DNA of 64,000 nt from Dipteris shenzhenensis (GCA_047967505.1 CM106538.1); one strand, 5' to 3'. Numbered from the stretch's first letter, positions 35,514 through 46,768 are shown. Made by a program: numbers and translations. The notes: generated by a model not told the origin, from the letters alone.

Positions 35514-36959
35514 TCAAAGCTCTTTTGGCACATGTGCATATGCCTCACACCCAAATATACGCAAATGAGAGTAAGAGGGCTTCTTGCCACTCCATGCCTC
35601 TTCAAGAATACCACCATCCAAACTCTTATTATATGATCTATTGATCACATGCACTGTAGTCTTCATTGCCTCAGCCCAAAAACCACCAGATAGACTTGCA
35701 TTGGAAAGCATGCATTGCAACCTTTCTTGAATGGTGTGGTTCATCTTTTCTGCAATTGGATTTTGCTTTGGAGTATGAGGGGATGTGAGCTCCCTCTTAA
35801 TCCCACGTGTATCATAGAAATGTTGAAAGTCATGAGAGAGATACTCTCCACCATTGTCAATCCGTAGGCATTTAAGCATTCTACCTGATTGATTCTCAAC
35901 CAAGGCCAGCCATTTCTGAAATACCTGGAAAACATCACTCTTCCGAGCTATAGCATAAGCCCACACTTTCCTAGTTGCATCATCAATGAATGTCACATAG
36001 TATTCAGCCCCGCATAATGACCGTGTAGGCATGGGACCACATACGTCGGAATGCACCAAATCAAGCATTTCAAACTCTTTCTTTCCCCTTCTTTTATGGG
36101 CTGATTTAGTCTGCTTCCCATAGAGACAGTGCTCACAAAATTCAAAATCAGAGAAACTCAAATGTGGTACATAACCCAAACGGCATAAGAGTTTCATTCC
36201 ATTATGGCTCATGTGCCCCAACCTGCAATGCCACAAAGAAGTGCTTGGCTGCTCGATTATTGTAACAACATGATCAAATACCCCTAATACATGTAACGGA
36301 TACAAAGTTTCACACTTGGCACCCCTGGCCAAAAGCATAGAGCCCTTCTGAATTTTCCAACTCTGAAAGCCAAAAGTGGTGTGAAAACCAGCATCATCTA
36401 GCTGACCCACTGAAATAAGACTCTTGATTAGCTTAGGCACATGTCTCATATGTTTCAAAACAAATGCAGACCCATTTGCAAAAGAAAACTTTATGTCACC
36501 TGCTCCCACTATGTCACATGCATAGTCATTTCCAAGATGCATACAACCTGTCTTTCCATTGTCATAAGTGGAGAACCATTCCCTATGGGGAGTAACATGG
36601 AATGAAGCACCAGAATCCAAAATCCAATCCTGGGAATATGCATCATCTGAAGTGGTAAGCAACTCTGCAAATAAACTAGAGATGAAGAGAATGTCATTGT
36701 CACTATCATGTGTGACTGCATTGATCTCCTCGATCTTCACTTTTCCTTTGTCCTCCCTTGGACTCTCTTCCTTTTGATTTGCACCCCAATTTGCATTCTT
36801 TTTCTTATCCTTTTGCTCTCTTTTTAGCTTGTAGCAATCCTTTTTCATATGGCCCTTCTTGCCATAGTCGTAACACTCAATGTTCTGTGGCTTGGATTTG
36901 CTACAAGACTTCCCTCTTTCTTGGGACTTCCCCCTGAACTGTGATCTGCCCCTTTGCAC
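35514..36959 (-). pseudogene. Copia-B gag C-terminus, protease, integrase (481 codons open)
   Basis: In order: a basic Arg/Ser/Lys segment, a zinc-knuckle remnant CYDYGKKGHMKKDC whose second Cys is Tyr, the protease active site WILDSGASFH, GAG-pre-integrase LWHCRLGHMSHNG with CEHCLYGKQTK (the H-H-C-C zinc site), and the integrase core HSDVCGPMP, RIDNGGEYLS, QNPIAEKMNHTIQ (D, D, E), then FWAEAM and IFGCEAYAHVP. The frame has no internal stop. It is out of frame with the rest of pol. Confidence 0.9.
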
Positions 36960-37169
36960 ATTTAAGGCTAGATCCTACTTGTTGCCATCCATAGACTTCC
37001 TTCTAATCTCCTCGGCCAACAAGCTACCCACAACATCGTCAAATTTCAGTACTCCACCAGGTGCAAAGTTACTGACAGCTGTACGGAAGGTATCCCATGA
37101 GGATGGCAATGAACATAAGAGAAATATTGCCTTAGTCTCTGCATCAAAATTCATCTTCTGAGCCTGAAG

Positions 37170-37577
37170 CTAGCTGAAAATAATATTGAATTCATTCAAG
37201 TGAGAAGCAATAGAGACCCCTTCCTTCATCTGTAGCTCAAACAACCTCTTCATGAGGTAAACTTTATTAGAGGCAGTTTCCTTCTCATAAGTGGCACACA
37301 GTTTCTTCCACAAATCTTCCGTAGTCTGCTCATTTACTACTGTGAAATAAACTGACTCTGCAAGATGAAGTCTAATAGTAGACTTTGCTAATGCATCCAA
37401 CTCATTCCAATCATCCTCAGACATATTTGCAGGCTTAGCTTCAATCCTTGCCAAGGGTTTAATCTGCTTCTTTTGAATAAGCACATCCCTTATTTGTTCT
37501 TTCCACAAAGAAAAGTTTTTCCCATCAAACTTTTTAATGCTAAAAAGCTCCTTTTCAGACATGGAAGAGGATGCCAT
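37170..37577 (-). pseudogene. Copia-B gag N-terminus
   Basis: Starts MASSSMSEKELF at 37577 (an upstream in-frame Met at 37601 is less likely) and has the UBN2-type gag features KFDGKNFSLWKEQIRDVL, LWKKLCATYEKE and KRLFELQMKEG. A TAG stop at about 37169 ends the frame. Recognisable gag resumes in the next frames up to the 481-codon ORF. Confidence 0.85.
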
Positions 37578-37601
37578 GATGCAAATAAAACAAAATCCCA
37601 A

Positions 37602-39021
37602 ATGCTAGTGCCTGCAAGAGAGAATCACACCAAATACCAGGTGCACCCAAATGTGTATGCCACAATAGACTGAAATATCACCAAAACTCAAAAGCATCAA
37701 AAGATGCAGCTGACTCATGTGCATGTACTATGCATCCATATGAGCAAATCTGGCCCAAAAGAAAATGCCAACTGCAATGGCAATCCAAAATGCCAATAAG
37801 TGCCAAATGGCTCAAGCATAAACACTGTCCACTGGCATATGCATCAATAATATCTCATCCAAGAGAGCATAGCACTATCAGTGCATCACCTGCAATGTGT
37901 CAAAGCTGTCCCTCAGCATAAAATAACATCCATGTGCAAAGCATCCATAAAAAATAGCATCCCACAAGGCAATTTGGGCCTATTAGCGCATCCAATAAGG
38001 ACCACAATGCATCCAAATGGCCTATAAATCATCCACTGCAACCCAATGCATACCACAAATGAGCGCACACTACTCAAACTGCAACCAAAGTGATCTGCAT
38101 AAGGTATACTCAAGAAATCATAGTCCCACGGTAATGACCGCTATTGAAAAATAGAACCCGAGATGCCTCAAAACATGGGCACCATTGCATAATCGGACTC
38201 AGCAAGAAAATCTGCAAATATCTCTCTTTTGCCAGAACTCCAAAATCCCAACCGATGAGTGAGAAATGGGAGTCAACACTTATCCATTGCCATGTGGCAT
38301 AAATTTAAGGTTTCAAAACCTTAGAATGAAAAATGCATAACAGAGAGACGAAATCGAATACACAGAGATCTATAACTCTGAAAATCCTCCACCGAATTGC
38401 ACAAGAACTGTTAGGTAGGGGTTTTTGGGCATCCGGAACGCAATGGGATAGACCATTTTAGAAACCGTGGTCTCAATCACTAGGTCCAACACACGGACTG
38501 AAAAACGTTTTTGGAAACAGAGCTGTTTGTAAACTCCACCGAAGTGCAAATGATGAGCAACATAGAAGTTTTAGGACCTCTTGAGTCCACTGGAACTGAC
38601 AGATCTACAAATGGTTGCTCCAAACTTGAGTTCCAACACCCTGGCAAAAAACGTAGAAACTGACACAGTGAGTCAGAAATCCAATGAAATGATCCCAGAT
38701 TCAAGAATGAAGGTGTTTCCAAGCTCCTAAAGTGAAGTGGACACCAAAAGCAAGCAATAGTTGTCTCTACAAATCAATATGGAGTCTCTGTCATCGAACA
38801 AAACATGGAAAAGCTCAAAAAACGACTTTTTCTTTGAAAACACTTAACAGGCTCTCAAAACCACTTCGCAAAACCAAAGTGACTTTTCCAAAGGTTCCTC
38901 CAAGGTCTCTGCACACTTAGATGCAAGTAAAGTCACCCACAAAGCTTCCCATAGAGCTTCTCCTTCCTCCCACAGAGCTGCTGAGCTTCAAGCATTCACG
39001 CACGCTCAGCTAGATCACCCG
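37602..39021 (-). other. Copia-B 5' leader
   Basis: About 1.4 kb between the primer-binding site and gag, with no recognisable coding. It is unusually long for a copia leader. It contains repeated atgcatcca/gcatatgc-type oligomers (37690-38100). Nothing else identified. Confidence 0.5.
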
Positions 39022-39034
39022 GGCTCTGATACCA
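39022..39034 (-). other. Copia-B primer-binding site
   Basis: ggctctgatacca, exact complement of the tRNA-iMet site TGGTATCAGAGCC, two bases from the 5' LTR. Confidence 0.9.
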
Positions 39035-39036
39035 AT

Positions 39037-39068
39037 TGAGAGTTCTCTTAACGAAAGCAAGAACAGAA

Positions 39069-39111
<43 letters not shown>

Positions 39112-39225
39112 ACACAAGTGTTGGTGGGTGGAGAACCACCCTAATCTTCTTTTTCATTCATTTATATATGTGTTTGAGTATTGTACATAACCGGGGTAAA
39201 GGCACAGTGACCTTTAACCCCCACA
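39037..39225 (-). repeat. Copia-B 5' LTR with (GA)n
   Basis: 189 bp, partner of 33384-33582. A GA run at about 39073-39109 differs in length from its partner, which accounts for most of the length difference. Confidence 0.93.
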
Positions 39226-39230
39226 ACTAG

Positions 39231-39951
39231 TGCTGCACTGTCAGCACCTTCTAGGATAACTTCAAGCTCATACTTTGTGCAAGGTCCTGTGCACATTGAA
39301 TCCTCAAGTTCAGTGTGCAAAATAATAAAAGAGTGCTAGGAGCTTCAATGCTAAGATGGGGGAAACATGAACCTAAATCTAGGGGTCTCTATGTCTCCTA
39401 AATCTAGCTCGGTAATGCCCCAATCCCCCACTCCTTCCACCACAGTAGCCTCGTGAATAAGGGAGTCATTCTCTAATCTCATGGGATGATTTGTCTTGGC
39501 CGACCAAATCAATCCATTCACTAGGAAAAATAGGGTGGTTGAGTAGTAAGATCCACCACCAATCACAGTATTCGATAATGCACCCAGTAACCCCATATCT
39601 ATATCAGCTGAGGGACCGTTAGGTCCACACATACAATTCTATGAGGGGGACCCTCCACAAGGACTTGTGAGCCTTGGAACCTAGGTATTGGCCTCCTAGT
39701 CCTAAAGGACAGAAGGCTAATCACATGGACTTTGGGGATACCACCTTTCCAATATCAATGCCCCCTCATCCCAATTTGTTTGTAACTTGGGGAGGAGCTC
39801 TAGAGAGCACCTCCTTCCCCACATCTTCATCCTATAAACCGGTTCCAAATGTGAATATACCCATACCAAGGCCCATACCGGTAAGACCAATAGACTCGAT
39901 CCCACCATGTATGTTAGCTCTAGGTCCCATGAGGCCAGAATATCTCTTCCG
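39231..39951 (+). pseudogene. Host gypsy: end of leader and gag N-terminus (copy 2, segment 1)
   Basis: After the Copia-B insertion site the host resumes. From about 39390 + frames parallel the gag N-terminus at 19500-19960 (for example an INPFTRKNRV segment against LNPFARENGV), with many stops. It is cut at 39951 by the TR-GAG element. Confidence 0.55.
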
Positions 39952-40248
39952 TGTTGGGATATCTCAAGGTGTATGCCTCAGGCACACCTTATGTTTCTAT
40001 GTGTGAGTGCTAAAGGCACAGTTAGGTGCCCACAAGCACAGTTAGGTGGTGGAGAGCCACATAGGATGATTGAGAGAATCTAGGAGTAGATTGAGGAGAT
40101 GATTGTGGAGCTCTGAGGTCATCAGTGATGTCAGTGAGCATGTATGAGGTGCCTACTTAAGGACCTCACTCTTCTTCATTCTACAACCAAGTAATGCAAG
40201 TATTCTGAGTTTGTGTCCACTCTTTGCTTTCCTTTCAGCTTTCCAACA
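39952..40248 (+). repeat. TR-GAG 5' LTR
   Basis: 297 bp, tgttgggatatctc...gctttccaaca. No difference from 42311-42607 found by eye. Confidence 0.95.
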
Positions 40249-40261
40249 TGGTATCAGAGCC
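40249..40261 (+). other. TR-GAG primer-binding site
   Basis: tggtatcagagcc directly after the 5' LTR, an exact tRNA-iMet match. Confidence 0.93.
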
Positions 40262-41104
40262 ATTTGATCCTCCTTGAGCCCATTTCTACCACATCATCAT
40301 CTTCTTCCTCTTCTTCTTCTTCACCATCTCTCCCTCTTCTTCCCAAAATTTGCTTAAGCCTGTTCTCCTCCGGTTCTTAGCCATTTCCCACGCCCTTCTA
40401 GCTGGAGATCCACCTTGTTGGGGCAAATTTCTGGCTGCAAGGAATTGAAGTATCTCCACCTCTGATGGTCGCCATTGTACGATTTTTATCGATTTCTCTT
40501 ACTGTGTTTTCTCTGCGCCTGCTCCTTCTTTCTCGAATTCCTTTTAGGGGAAGCTTCTTCATACCTTGGGCTACCTTGTGCTGAAATCTGAGCAGCAATG
40601 GCTGCATATTGAAGGAGAAAACAGAGAAAAACCAGTCGACTTTGTTGAAGGAAGAGAAGGCGACCTGACGCGTTTTTGCGCCTCTTCTTCCCAGAGGATC
40701 TACTATGGTATACCAGCTTTCTTTTGCCTCAGAAAGCCCCCTTTCTTTTGCTTTGAAGAGTGAGCTATAAGCCCTCCAAGTTCAGCTCTCTAGTTTTGAC
40801 AGTTTTGACAAGCTTTTGAAGATGATGCTACATAAAATGCTACTCTAGCATTTCTGGTCTTTTGAAGTTTTCACTAACTTCAGTACAAGTGTTGCTTCAG
40901 TTTTGTTTTGACTTGCTAGACCTGGTTTTGATTGGAAAGTGTTTATTTCACCCACTTCTATGAAGCATGTAAGAAGAAGCATCATTGTTTGAAATTTGGT
41001 CACTACTCTTTGCTACATCAAGTGCTCATATTTTGGAAGTCTTTCAGTTATTTTTGCCTTGTAAGAGAGATAGACACTGCCCAATATCTGGGTTAGACCC
41101 TCTC

Positions 41105-41935
41105 ATGGCTACCATATTTAATCTTGAGAAGTTCAATGGAAAGGGCTTTCATACATGGCAAATGAAGGTGAAATTTGCATTGATGAGGGAGAACTTATGG
41201 GGACTTGTCAAACCGACTCCTACCGCTTCTTCTACGGCCTCCAATGCTGGAGAATCCTCAACTCTGACACGATCAGCAAGGGATCCAGCTAGAGAAGAAA
41301 AAGCATATGGTATCATTGCTCTTGCTTTAGGAGATGATTATATTCACCATATCTCTGACTTGGAGTCTCCTTCGGAAGCTTGGCAGAAGCTTGACATGAT
41401 TTTTGGTGCTAGCTCTCACATCTCTAAACTATCACTTAAAGTCTCTTTCTTTGAATTGAAGATGGCTAGTGGTACTACTTTAGCAGCTGATGTCAACTAT
41501 ATGCGGAGTCTTATGACTCAATTAGCTTCTATCAACTCTCCTATTACTCCAGATGATGCTATGGCAGTGTTACTTAAGAGTATGCCTGAAGATTATGATC
41601 ACATTGTTAGCACTTTGAAAAATCTTCCTAATCCTAATCTTGAAGGTATTATCTCTGCTCTCCAAGAAGAAGAAAGGCATATGGAGCTCAGGAAAGGCAA
41701 TGACACTGCTTATGCTGTAAAAGTCCAGAAGGGCAAGTATACCCCTTGCAATCACTGTGGAAAGACAAATCACCTTTCAAAGGACTGCTTCAAAATTAAT
41801 CCATGCAAGCACTGTGGCAAGAACAACCATAATGAGAAGTTTTGCAGAGCCAAAGCAAAGATAGAAAATGCAAATCTACTTACAGTTAATGAGCCTCCAC
41901 AAGATGAGGCATCCTTTGAAGATTATGCATTTTAA
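41105..41935 (+). CDS. Intact copia-type Gag (UBN2 capsid, two zinc knuckles)
   Basis: The 276-codon frame starts at the ATG at 41105 (MATIFNLEKFNGKGF). The same frame is open upstream to 40985 but without an ATG. The capsid resembles the UBN2/retrotran_gag family of plant copia elements: FNGKGFHTWQMKVKFAL, AWQKLDMIFG, KSMPEDYDHIVSTL, and LEGIISALQEEERHM. Two CCHC knuckles follow: CNHCGKTNHLSKDC, with CKHCGKNNHNEKFC about 20 residues later. It ends naturally with an acidic tail and stop. Gag would form the virus-like particle and package element RNA. No pol follows before the polypurine tract. Confidence 0.92.
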   Translation: MATIFNLEKFNGKGFHTWQMKVKFALMRENLWGLVKPTPTASSTASNAGESSTLTRSARDPAREEKAYGIIALALGDDYIHHISDLESPSEAWQKLDMIFGASSHISKLSLKVSFFELKMASGTTLAADVNYMRSLMTQLASINSPITPDDAMAVLLKSMPEDYDHIVSTLKNLPNPNLEGIISALQEEERHMELRKGNDTAYAVKVQKGKYTPCNHCGKTNHLSKDCFKINPCKHCGKNNHNEKFCRAKAKIENANLLTVNEPPQDEASFEDYAF

Positions 41936-42297
41936 ACATCTCTATGTATGCTCCAGATCTCTCTTTTTATGTCAAGGTACTCAGCCTGGATAGTCCTCCA
42001 AAATGAATGAAAATAAACTATTGTGTTTTGTGTGTGTTTTGTAAATACCTCTGGTCACCTTATGATGTAGGCCGTGTGTATGTTTTGTTCCATGGTACCT
42101 CCTGCAGACATTGTGTGCATGTACATGCAGGGGAGATAACCATTGGAAGGTATTTTTGTATCCCTTTTGTTTACCTTACACCCAAGGGAACCCTTGCTAG
42201 CATGAGAACCTAGCCATAGATTTATCCTTGACCACCATGAGATGGCATGAGAAACTATGAGACTAGATGTATCCTTGACATAGCCTGAGGCATTTCC

Positions 42298-42310
42298 TTG
42301 AGGGGGGGTT
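42298..42310 (+). other. TR-GAG polypurine tract
   Basis: ttgagggggggtt immediately upstream of the 3' LTR; primer for plus-strand synthesis. Confidence 0.8.
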
Positions 42311-42607
42311 TGTTGGGATATCTCAAGGTGTATGCCTCAGGCACACCTTATGTTTCTATGTGTGAGTGCTAAAGGCACAGTTAGGTGCCCACAAGCACAG
42401 TTAGGTGGTGGAGAGCCACATAGGATGATTGAGAGAATCTAGGAGTAGATTGAGGAGATGATTGTGGAGCTCTGAGGTCATCAGTGATGTCAGTGAGCAT
42501 GTATGAGGTGCCTACTTAAGGACCTCACTCTTCTTCATTCTACAACCAAGTAATGCAAGTATTCTGAGTTTGTGTCCACTCTTTGCTTTCCTTTCAGCTT
42601 TCCAACA
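42311..42607 (+). repeat. TR-GAG 3' LTR
   Basis: 297 bp, identical by eye to the 5' LTR. Followed by the TTCCG duplication. Confidence 0.95.
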
Positions 42608-42612
42608 TTCCG

Positions 42613-43131
42613 ATCCCTATCCAGTTGACAAACTTTTGTAGTCGACCCCAAGGACCACCCAAATTTGGCACTATGCTAGTACCCCAAGCACCTCCGCCTG
42701 CACTGCAGATGGCACTCACAAATGAAGTAATGAGGATGCTAGTGCAAGTAGTCATGGGGAGGGGTACTAATTCCTAAAGCAATCACCCAATCACAAGTAG
42801 TCATGGGGAGGGATACAAATGTCTCATGCAATCGCCCAATCACAATCTCTAACCTCATCACCTAGTTCTTAAGTGAGGGAGATCCCATCTCCCACGTTAA
42901 AAGGTTTGGGTAGATCTTTCGAGACATTAAACATGTTTGGGCTTAGCCTTGATGTCAAGGTAGGCCAATGGTATAGGGCCTTAGGGCCTAACAAAAAGAT
43001 GAACTAGGAGACTCTACAGAAGGACTTCATAGTGGGATTCACTCCTACATGCACAAAGTGAGGCCTGATTGAGACCCATTGTACAAAGTTAAATAAAAGG
43101 AGCATGAAACCCTTCGGGAATATATTGCTAG
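42613..43131 (+). pseudogene. Host gypsy gag, segment 2
   Basis: Continues the gag interrupted at 39951: proline-rich linker, then capsid-like frames parallel to 20310-20590 (EGDPISHV, GLSLDVKVGQWYRALG). It is cut at GGATC by Copia-C. Similarity to 20590 onward resumes exactly at 51842, which proves the interruption. Confidence 0.8.
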
Positions 43132-43136
43132 GATCT

Positions 43137-43759
43137 CTTAGATATGCTCAATGCCCCACCCTCCTGGCAACCACTAGTGGTCCAAGGTGCTCAAGTTCTT
43201 AGGCCCCATATGAGGAGAAGCCATGTGTGAGCCTCAGACATTGGATGGTGGATCCTGACTTGCATGTCAGATGAATCTATCAATGAGACCGTTGATGGTA
43301 GAAAGGTGATCTATGTGAGTCTAGCCTATGGGCTAGGCAAGGTAGGTAAGCTGGTAGCACAACGAGGCACATTGTGTGGGAGCCCTTGCTCTCGCTGGGG
43401 TCTAGGGAATATTCCTTGAATATTCCATGAACGACTAGTCGGTTCCACCGACTAGGTTGACTGATCGGCTCCACCAACTATGTTGATCCGAATACCACCC
43501 TCATAGCTATAAAGAGGCAACCTTCCCAATCCATTGTATTAGATCAGATCAGATCTTTCAGCAAAAATCTTCCAACTAGTAGCTCTTCACCTAGTATCTG
43601 TCTAGATTGCCATCTAAGCTCCACTATGGGAGCACATGGGTGGATGGAGCCATCATCTGTACCACATCAGTATTGAAGGAAAATTTTGCCCCTCTCCAGT
43701 TTGTGTGTACTCTCTATTCTTTGTTCAGTTTTCATTCCACTATACCGTGTAATTTAACA
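43137..43759 (+). repeat. Copia-C 5' LTR
   Basis: 623 bp ending gtgtaatttaaca. The first bases are tcttag where the other copies have tgttag, so the terminal TG is mutated here. Contains repeated actagtcggttccaccgact-type sequence and a ctataaagaggc TATA-like element near 43508. Confidence 0.92.
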
Positions 43760-43772
43760 TGGTATCACAGCC
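43760..43772 (+). other. Copia-C primer-binding site
   Basis: tggtatcacagcc, one mismatch from the tRNA-iMet site, directly after the LTR. Confidence 0.85.
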
Positions 43773-43833
43773 TAGGCAGCTCTAAGGATCAAAGAGTAGA
43801 AGAGAGGCGAGGTCTTCAACAGCATACGGAGTG

Positions 43834-44469
43834 ATGGCATTAGGAAGTGGCTCGAGTTCAGTAGTTGCACCAACAATCCATGCGTTGAGGATTCGCCCTC
43901 CAGCCTTCACTAAAGGCAAGCTGGATGGTATGAACTACACTCTGTGGAAGTTTAAAATTACTGCTATTCAGGATTCATATGAGCTTCTAGAGACAGTACT
44001 GGGGACTGTGACCTAGAACCACAAGAAACCCTCGAGCCAGCAAATTCAAGGAGAATGATACCTCCTAATGCCAACCTTCTACGAGCTTGGAAACCTAGGA
44101 ATGTAGATGCTTTGTATGCCCTGGTTACAAAAATACTACTGATAGTGTTTTGACCTTGATTCAACATACATCTAAGGCATCTGTGGCCTGGAACATATTG
44201 AAGAGTCAGTATGAGATGCAAAATTAGACAAGGATCTAGAACTTGGAGAATCAGCTCGCAATTGAGAAGTTTAATGAAGGAGAGATAGCAGAGGCATTCA
44301 TAAACCGAATCAAAAATCTGCTTGACCAGATGGCTGGTGCTGGGATACAAAAGACTAGCAAAGAGCTAGCTCGATGGTGTCTCTGAATTTGTGCACCAAG
44401 GTTTGATGGACTAGTAACAGTGCAACCATTGAAATTTGAGGAGTTATGTGCTTCACTTATGGAGGAGGA
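43834..44469 (+). pseudogene. Copia-C gag, first part
   Basis: Starts MALGSGSSSVV and contains FTKGKLDGMNYTLWKFKI, the UBN2-like gag opening. A stop occurs after about 60 codons; later frames (LENQLAIEKFNEGE, FEELCASLMEE) continue gag up to the GAGGA insertion site of the non-autonomous element. It resumes at 47094. Confidence 0.85.
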
Positions 44470-44794
44470 TGACAAAACATGCGTGCCTCAGGATCTATGG
44501 AGCGCTCTAAGGTGGATGGAACCTATGTGGAGACATGATGTAGAGAGGGCTCATGACATGTATCTCAAGTCAATTAGGTTCCAAGATAGATTAGCTTGGA
44601 CTCATAAAGAGAATCTTGAGATAGTGCAAAGTGCTTGATTGATATTACTTCAAATGATCCTCCCTTTTATAGGTGAGGGTACTTACATCCATTTGCTTGC
44701 TCACATGTGGGATATCTCCTCCATGCCATGTGGCAGCTTATCCTTTGCTCATACCTTTTCTCTACATGTGCTCATGGCACCACAACTCTCAACA
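44470..44794 (-). repeat. Nested element 3' LTR
   Basis: 325 bp, tgacaaaacatgcg...ctctcaaca on the + strand. Contains the atgccatgtggcagc and ataaagagaatc landmarks. Confidence 0.95.
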
Positions 44795-44960
44795 CCTCCC
44801 CTTGGTGCCATGATCCTTTGGCTACTGCAAGGTGGTCAGATGTGAGTTACATTCCATCACCTCCCCTTAGTGCAAGCCTGCTACTTAAGGTGGTCAAGTG
44901 TGGCTTTTACATGTCAATACCTCCCCTGGGTGCTTTCATAGCTACTCTTAGGTGGTCAAG
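44795..44960 (-). repeat. Triplicated polypurine-tract-like unit
   Basis: Three imperfect 60-66 bp units, each beginning with acctcccc (44795, 44859, 44919) and ending with aaggtggtca or aggtggtcaa. On the element's strand each gives an aggggaggt purine tract; the one touching the LTR is presumably the working polypurine tract. Confidence 0.75.
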
Positions 44961-45639
44961 TTTGATTACAAACATATAGGCAAGGTTGGCAAGGTTTTTG
45001 TTTCTCAATACATTCCATTGATGTCAAATTTTGGCTCATGGCTTGATGACGATGGTGCTTGCTTCTTCGCTTGACATAGTTTGATGCATGATGCTTTGTT
45101 CTTCCATGTGCCTTGATGCTTTATGTGTGGATGCCATGCTTTCTGCTATGGTCATCTCATGCACTTATGCTTTTGGCATGCTTTGTCCATTCATGCTTTG
45201 CTTTTCCATTTGTTGCAAAGGTCTTACCAATTGATTTCTTTCAATATTGGTAGTGTCTAATTGCATACAATGATTCTGACGGACAGGCGCGTAGAGCTCA
45301 AAAAGAGGATCACTTTTCCTTTTTGGAGCGTGTGCAAATTCTTCCTGGATTGCAAGTTATGGCTTGTTGAATCTTTTGTGAAGAAAAGGGCCTTTGATGA
45401 TGTGGCACAGGGGCTGTTCATATGCAGCTTGCAAGACTGTGCTTAGCAAGGGTGCTGGGTGCTTAGGTGGCACTTTAACTAACCCCATAACCTAAATCTA
45501 ACCATGGTTTAGTGTGGGTTGAGTGGACCAGACTTGGGTTTACTTAACCAAACCAAACTAAGTTAAATTTAACCATAGTTAATTTTTATCCTGCCACGTG
45601 TCAATCTAAGGGAACCTTGGAAAAAGAAGATAGAAGATC

Positions 45640-46400
45640 TTTGAAGCTTCAACGACGACGGCGATGAAGAAGCTCAGGAGCTGCAGAGCTGGTTAGCTGA
45701 GGCGGAGCTACCGTGAGTCGCTGGCTGCAACTCTTGGCTGTTGATGGCCAAGAGCGTTTCGTTGTTGGGGAGCAGGTCGATGAAGCTTGGGCTTCGCTAT
45801 TCGGGCTGTTGCTGACCGGTCATCGGAGATGGCGCAGAGAGCTGCAGGAGCCTCAGGTTGGCTTTGTTGAGGGATGTAGGAGTGCTTGGGCACTGTTGGA
45901 GCAGAGGTCGTAGGCTTGAAGACTATGAGCAGAGCATGAGCTCCTGCTATTCCTTCCCGTGGCAGAAGGTTGTTCATTGGGATGGTCGTTTGTCGTTTCG
46001 TGGTGGCTATCCGTCTTGGAGCTTTGCTTGTTGATGGCCGATGCGGGTGCATTTTGTTGGAGCCAGTTGGCACGGCTGAAGCTCTGGAGCTAGCCCGTGT
46101 GCATGGAGCCGCCAAGAGATACTGTAGGAGGTCGGTTCAGTAGAGGTCATGCTACAGCATATGGAGCATCTTGCTCATTGGAAGCAGCTCGGTAAAGTGG
46201 CTCCGGGTCACTGGGACTGCAAAATTTGTGGCCTTTCTTGTTGTCTGTGAACAAGGCTCTAAGTCGAAGGCTCTGTGGGTCGTAGTTTGTAGAGCCGCGT
46301 CTCATCGACTGGGAGTCGTAGATCAGTGTAGGCGCTACTGGTAGGGGTAGCTTGCTGATGCAGAGTGGTCGCATGCGGACTGCCAGTCCGGGAGCTCTAA
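45640..46400. other. GC-rich interior of the nested element, origin unknown
   Basis: About 760 bp, clearly more GC-rich than its flanks. The longest open frame is 135 codons on the minus strand (46115-45708), basic, Ala/Pro/Thr/Ser-rich and without a known motif; a 66-codon frame exists on the + strand. I do not recognise a gene. It could be a transduplicated host fragment or lineage-specific leader. Confidence 0.4.
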
Positions 46401-46756
46401 AGCTTAGAAGCTTTGGTCATAGTGCTTTGTCGAGCCTCTCCAGTCCTCTCTAAAACTGACAAAGGAGTCCGAGACTCTTGCTATTCTCTCTCGAAAAAAC
46501 ACTGAACTACTTTGCACTCTTTAAATTTCTCTCCTTTGAGAATTGAATCCCTCACAATGGATCTCTCTTACTCTCTCAATGACGGAATTCCCTCAATGCA
46601 ATGGAAGGAATCAATGGACGGAAATTTGCTCTCAATCTAAAACTAAAACTAACCTATGACAAAACACGTGCTCCTAAGACATGCCTACAACTAATCTAGA
46701 AATGGAAGCAATCCTAGTGAACTACTAATAAGCTAAACTAGGAGAGCTAAACCTAT

Positions 46757-46768
46757 GCTCTGATACCA
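46757..46768 (-). other. Nested element primer-binding site
   Basis: gctctgatacca, complement of TGGTATCAGAGC, directly abutting the right (5') LTR. Confidence 0.92.

Larger units (their letters stand above)
33384..39225 (-). mobile_element. Copia-B: complete but inactive Ty1/copia retrotransposon
   Basis: A 5842-bp element with short LTRs (33384-33582 and 39037-39225) and the target duplication ACTAG at 33379-33383 and 39226-39230. The primer-binding site is beside the right LTR, so the element runs on the minus strand. Gag, protease, integrase, RT and RNase H are all recognisable. Its largest open frame (481 codons) makes it better preserved than Copia-A. Confidence 0.95.
39952..42607 (+). 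mobile_element. TR-GAG element: non-autonomous copia-type LTR retrotransposon carrying only gag
   Basis: A 2656-bp element with two 297-bp LTRs that appear identical over their full length, TG...CA ends and TTCCG target duplications (39947-39951 and 42608-42612). It has a perfect tRNA-iMet primer-binding site after the 5' LTR and a G-rich polypurine tract (42300-42308) before the 3' LTR. The only protein is an intact gag ORF. There is no protease, integrase, RT or RNase H. This is the layout known as TR-GAG. LTR identity implies a recent insertion, presumably helped by another copia element's enzymes. Confidence 0.93.

Noticed and set aside
40985-41104. Upstream extension of the TR-GAG gag to 40985
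   Set aside because: The extension begins with TTG and has no ATG. The ATG at 41105 gives the typical gag opening MATIFNLEKF.
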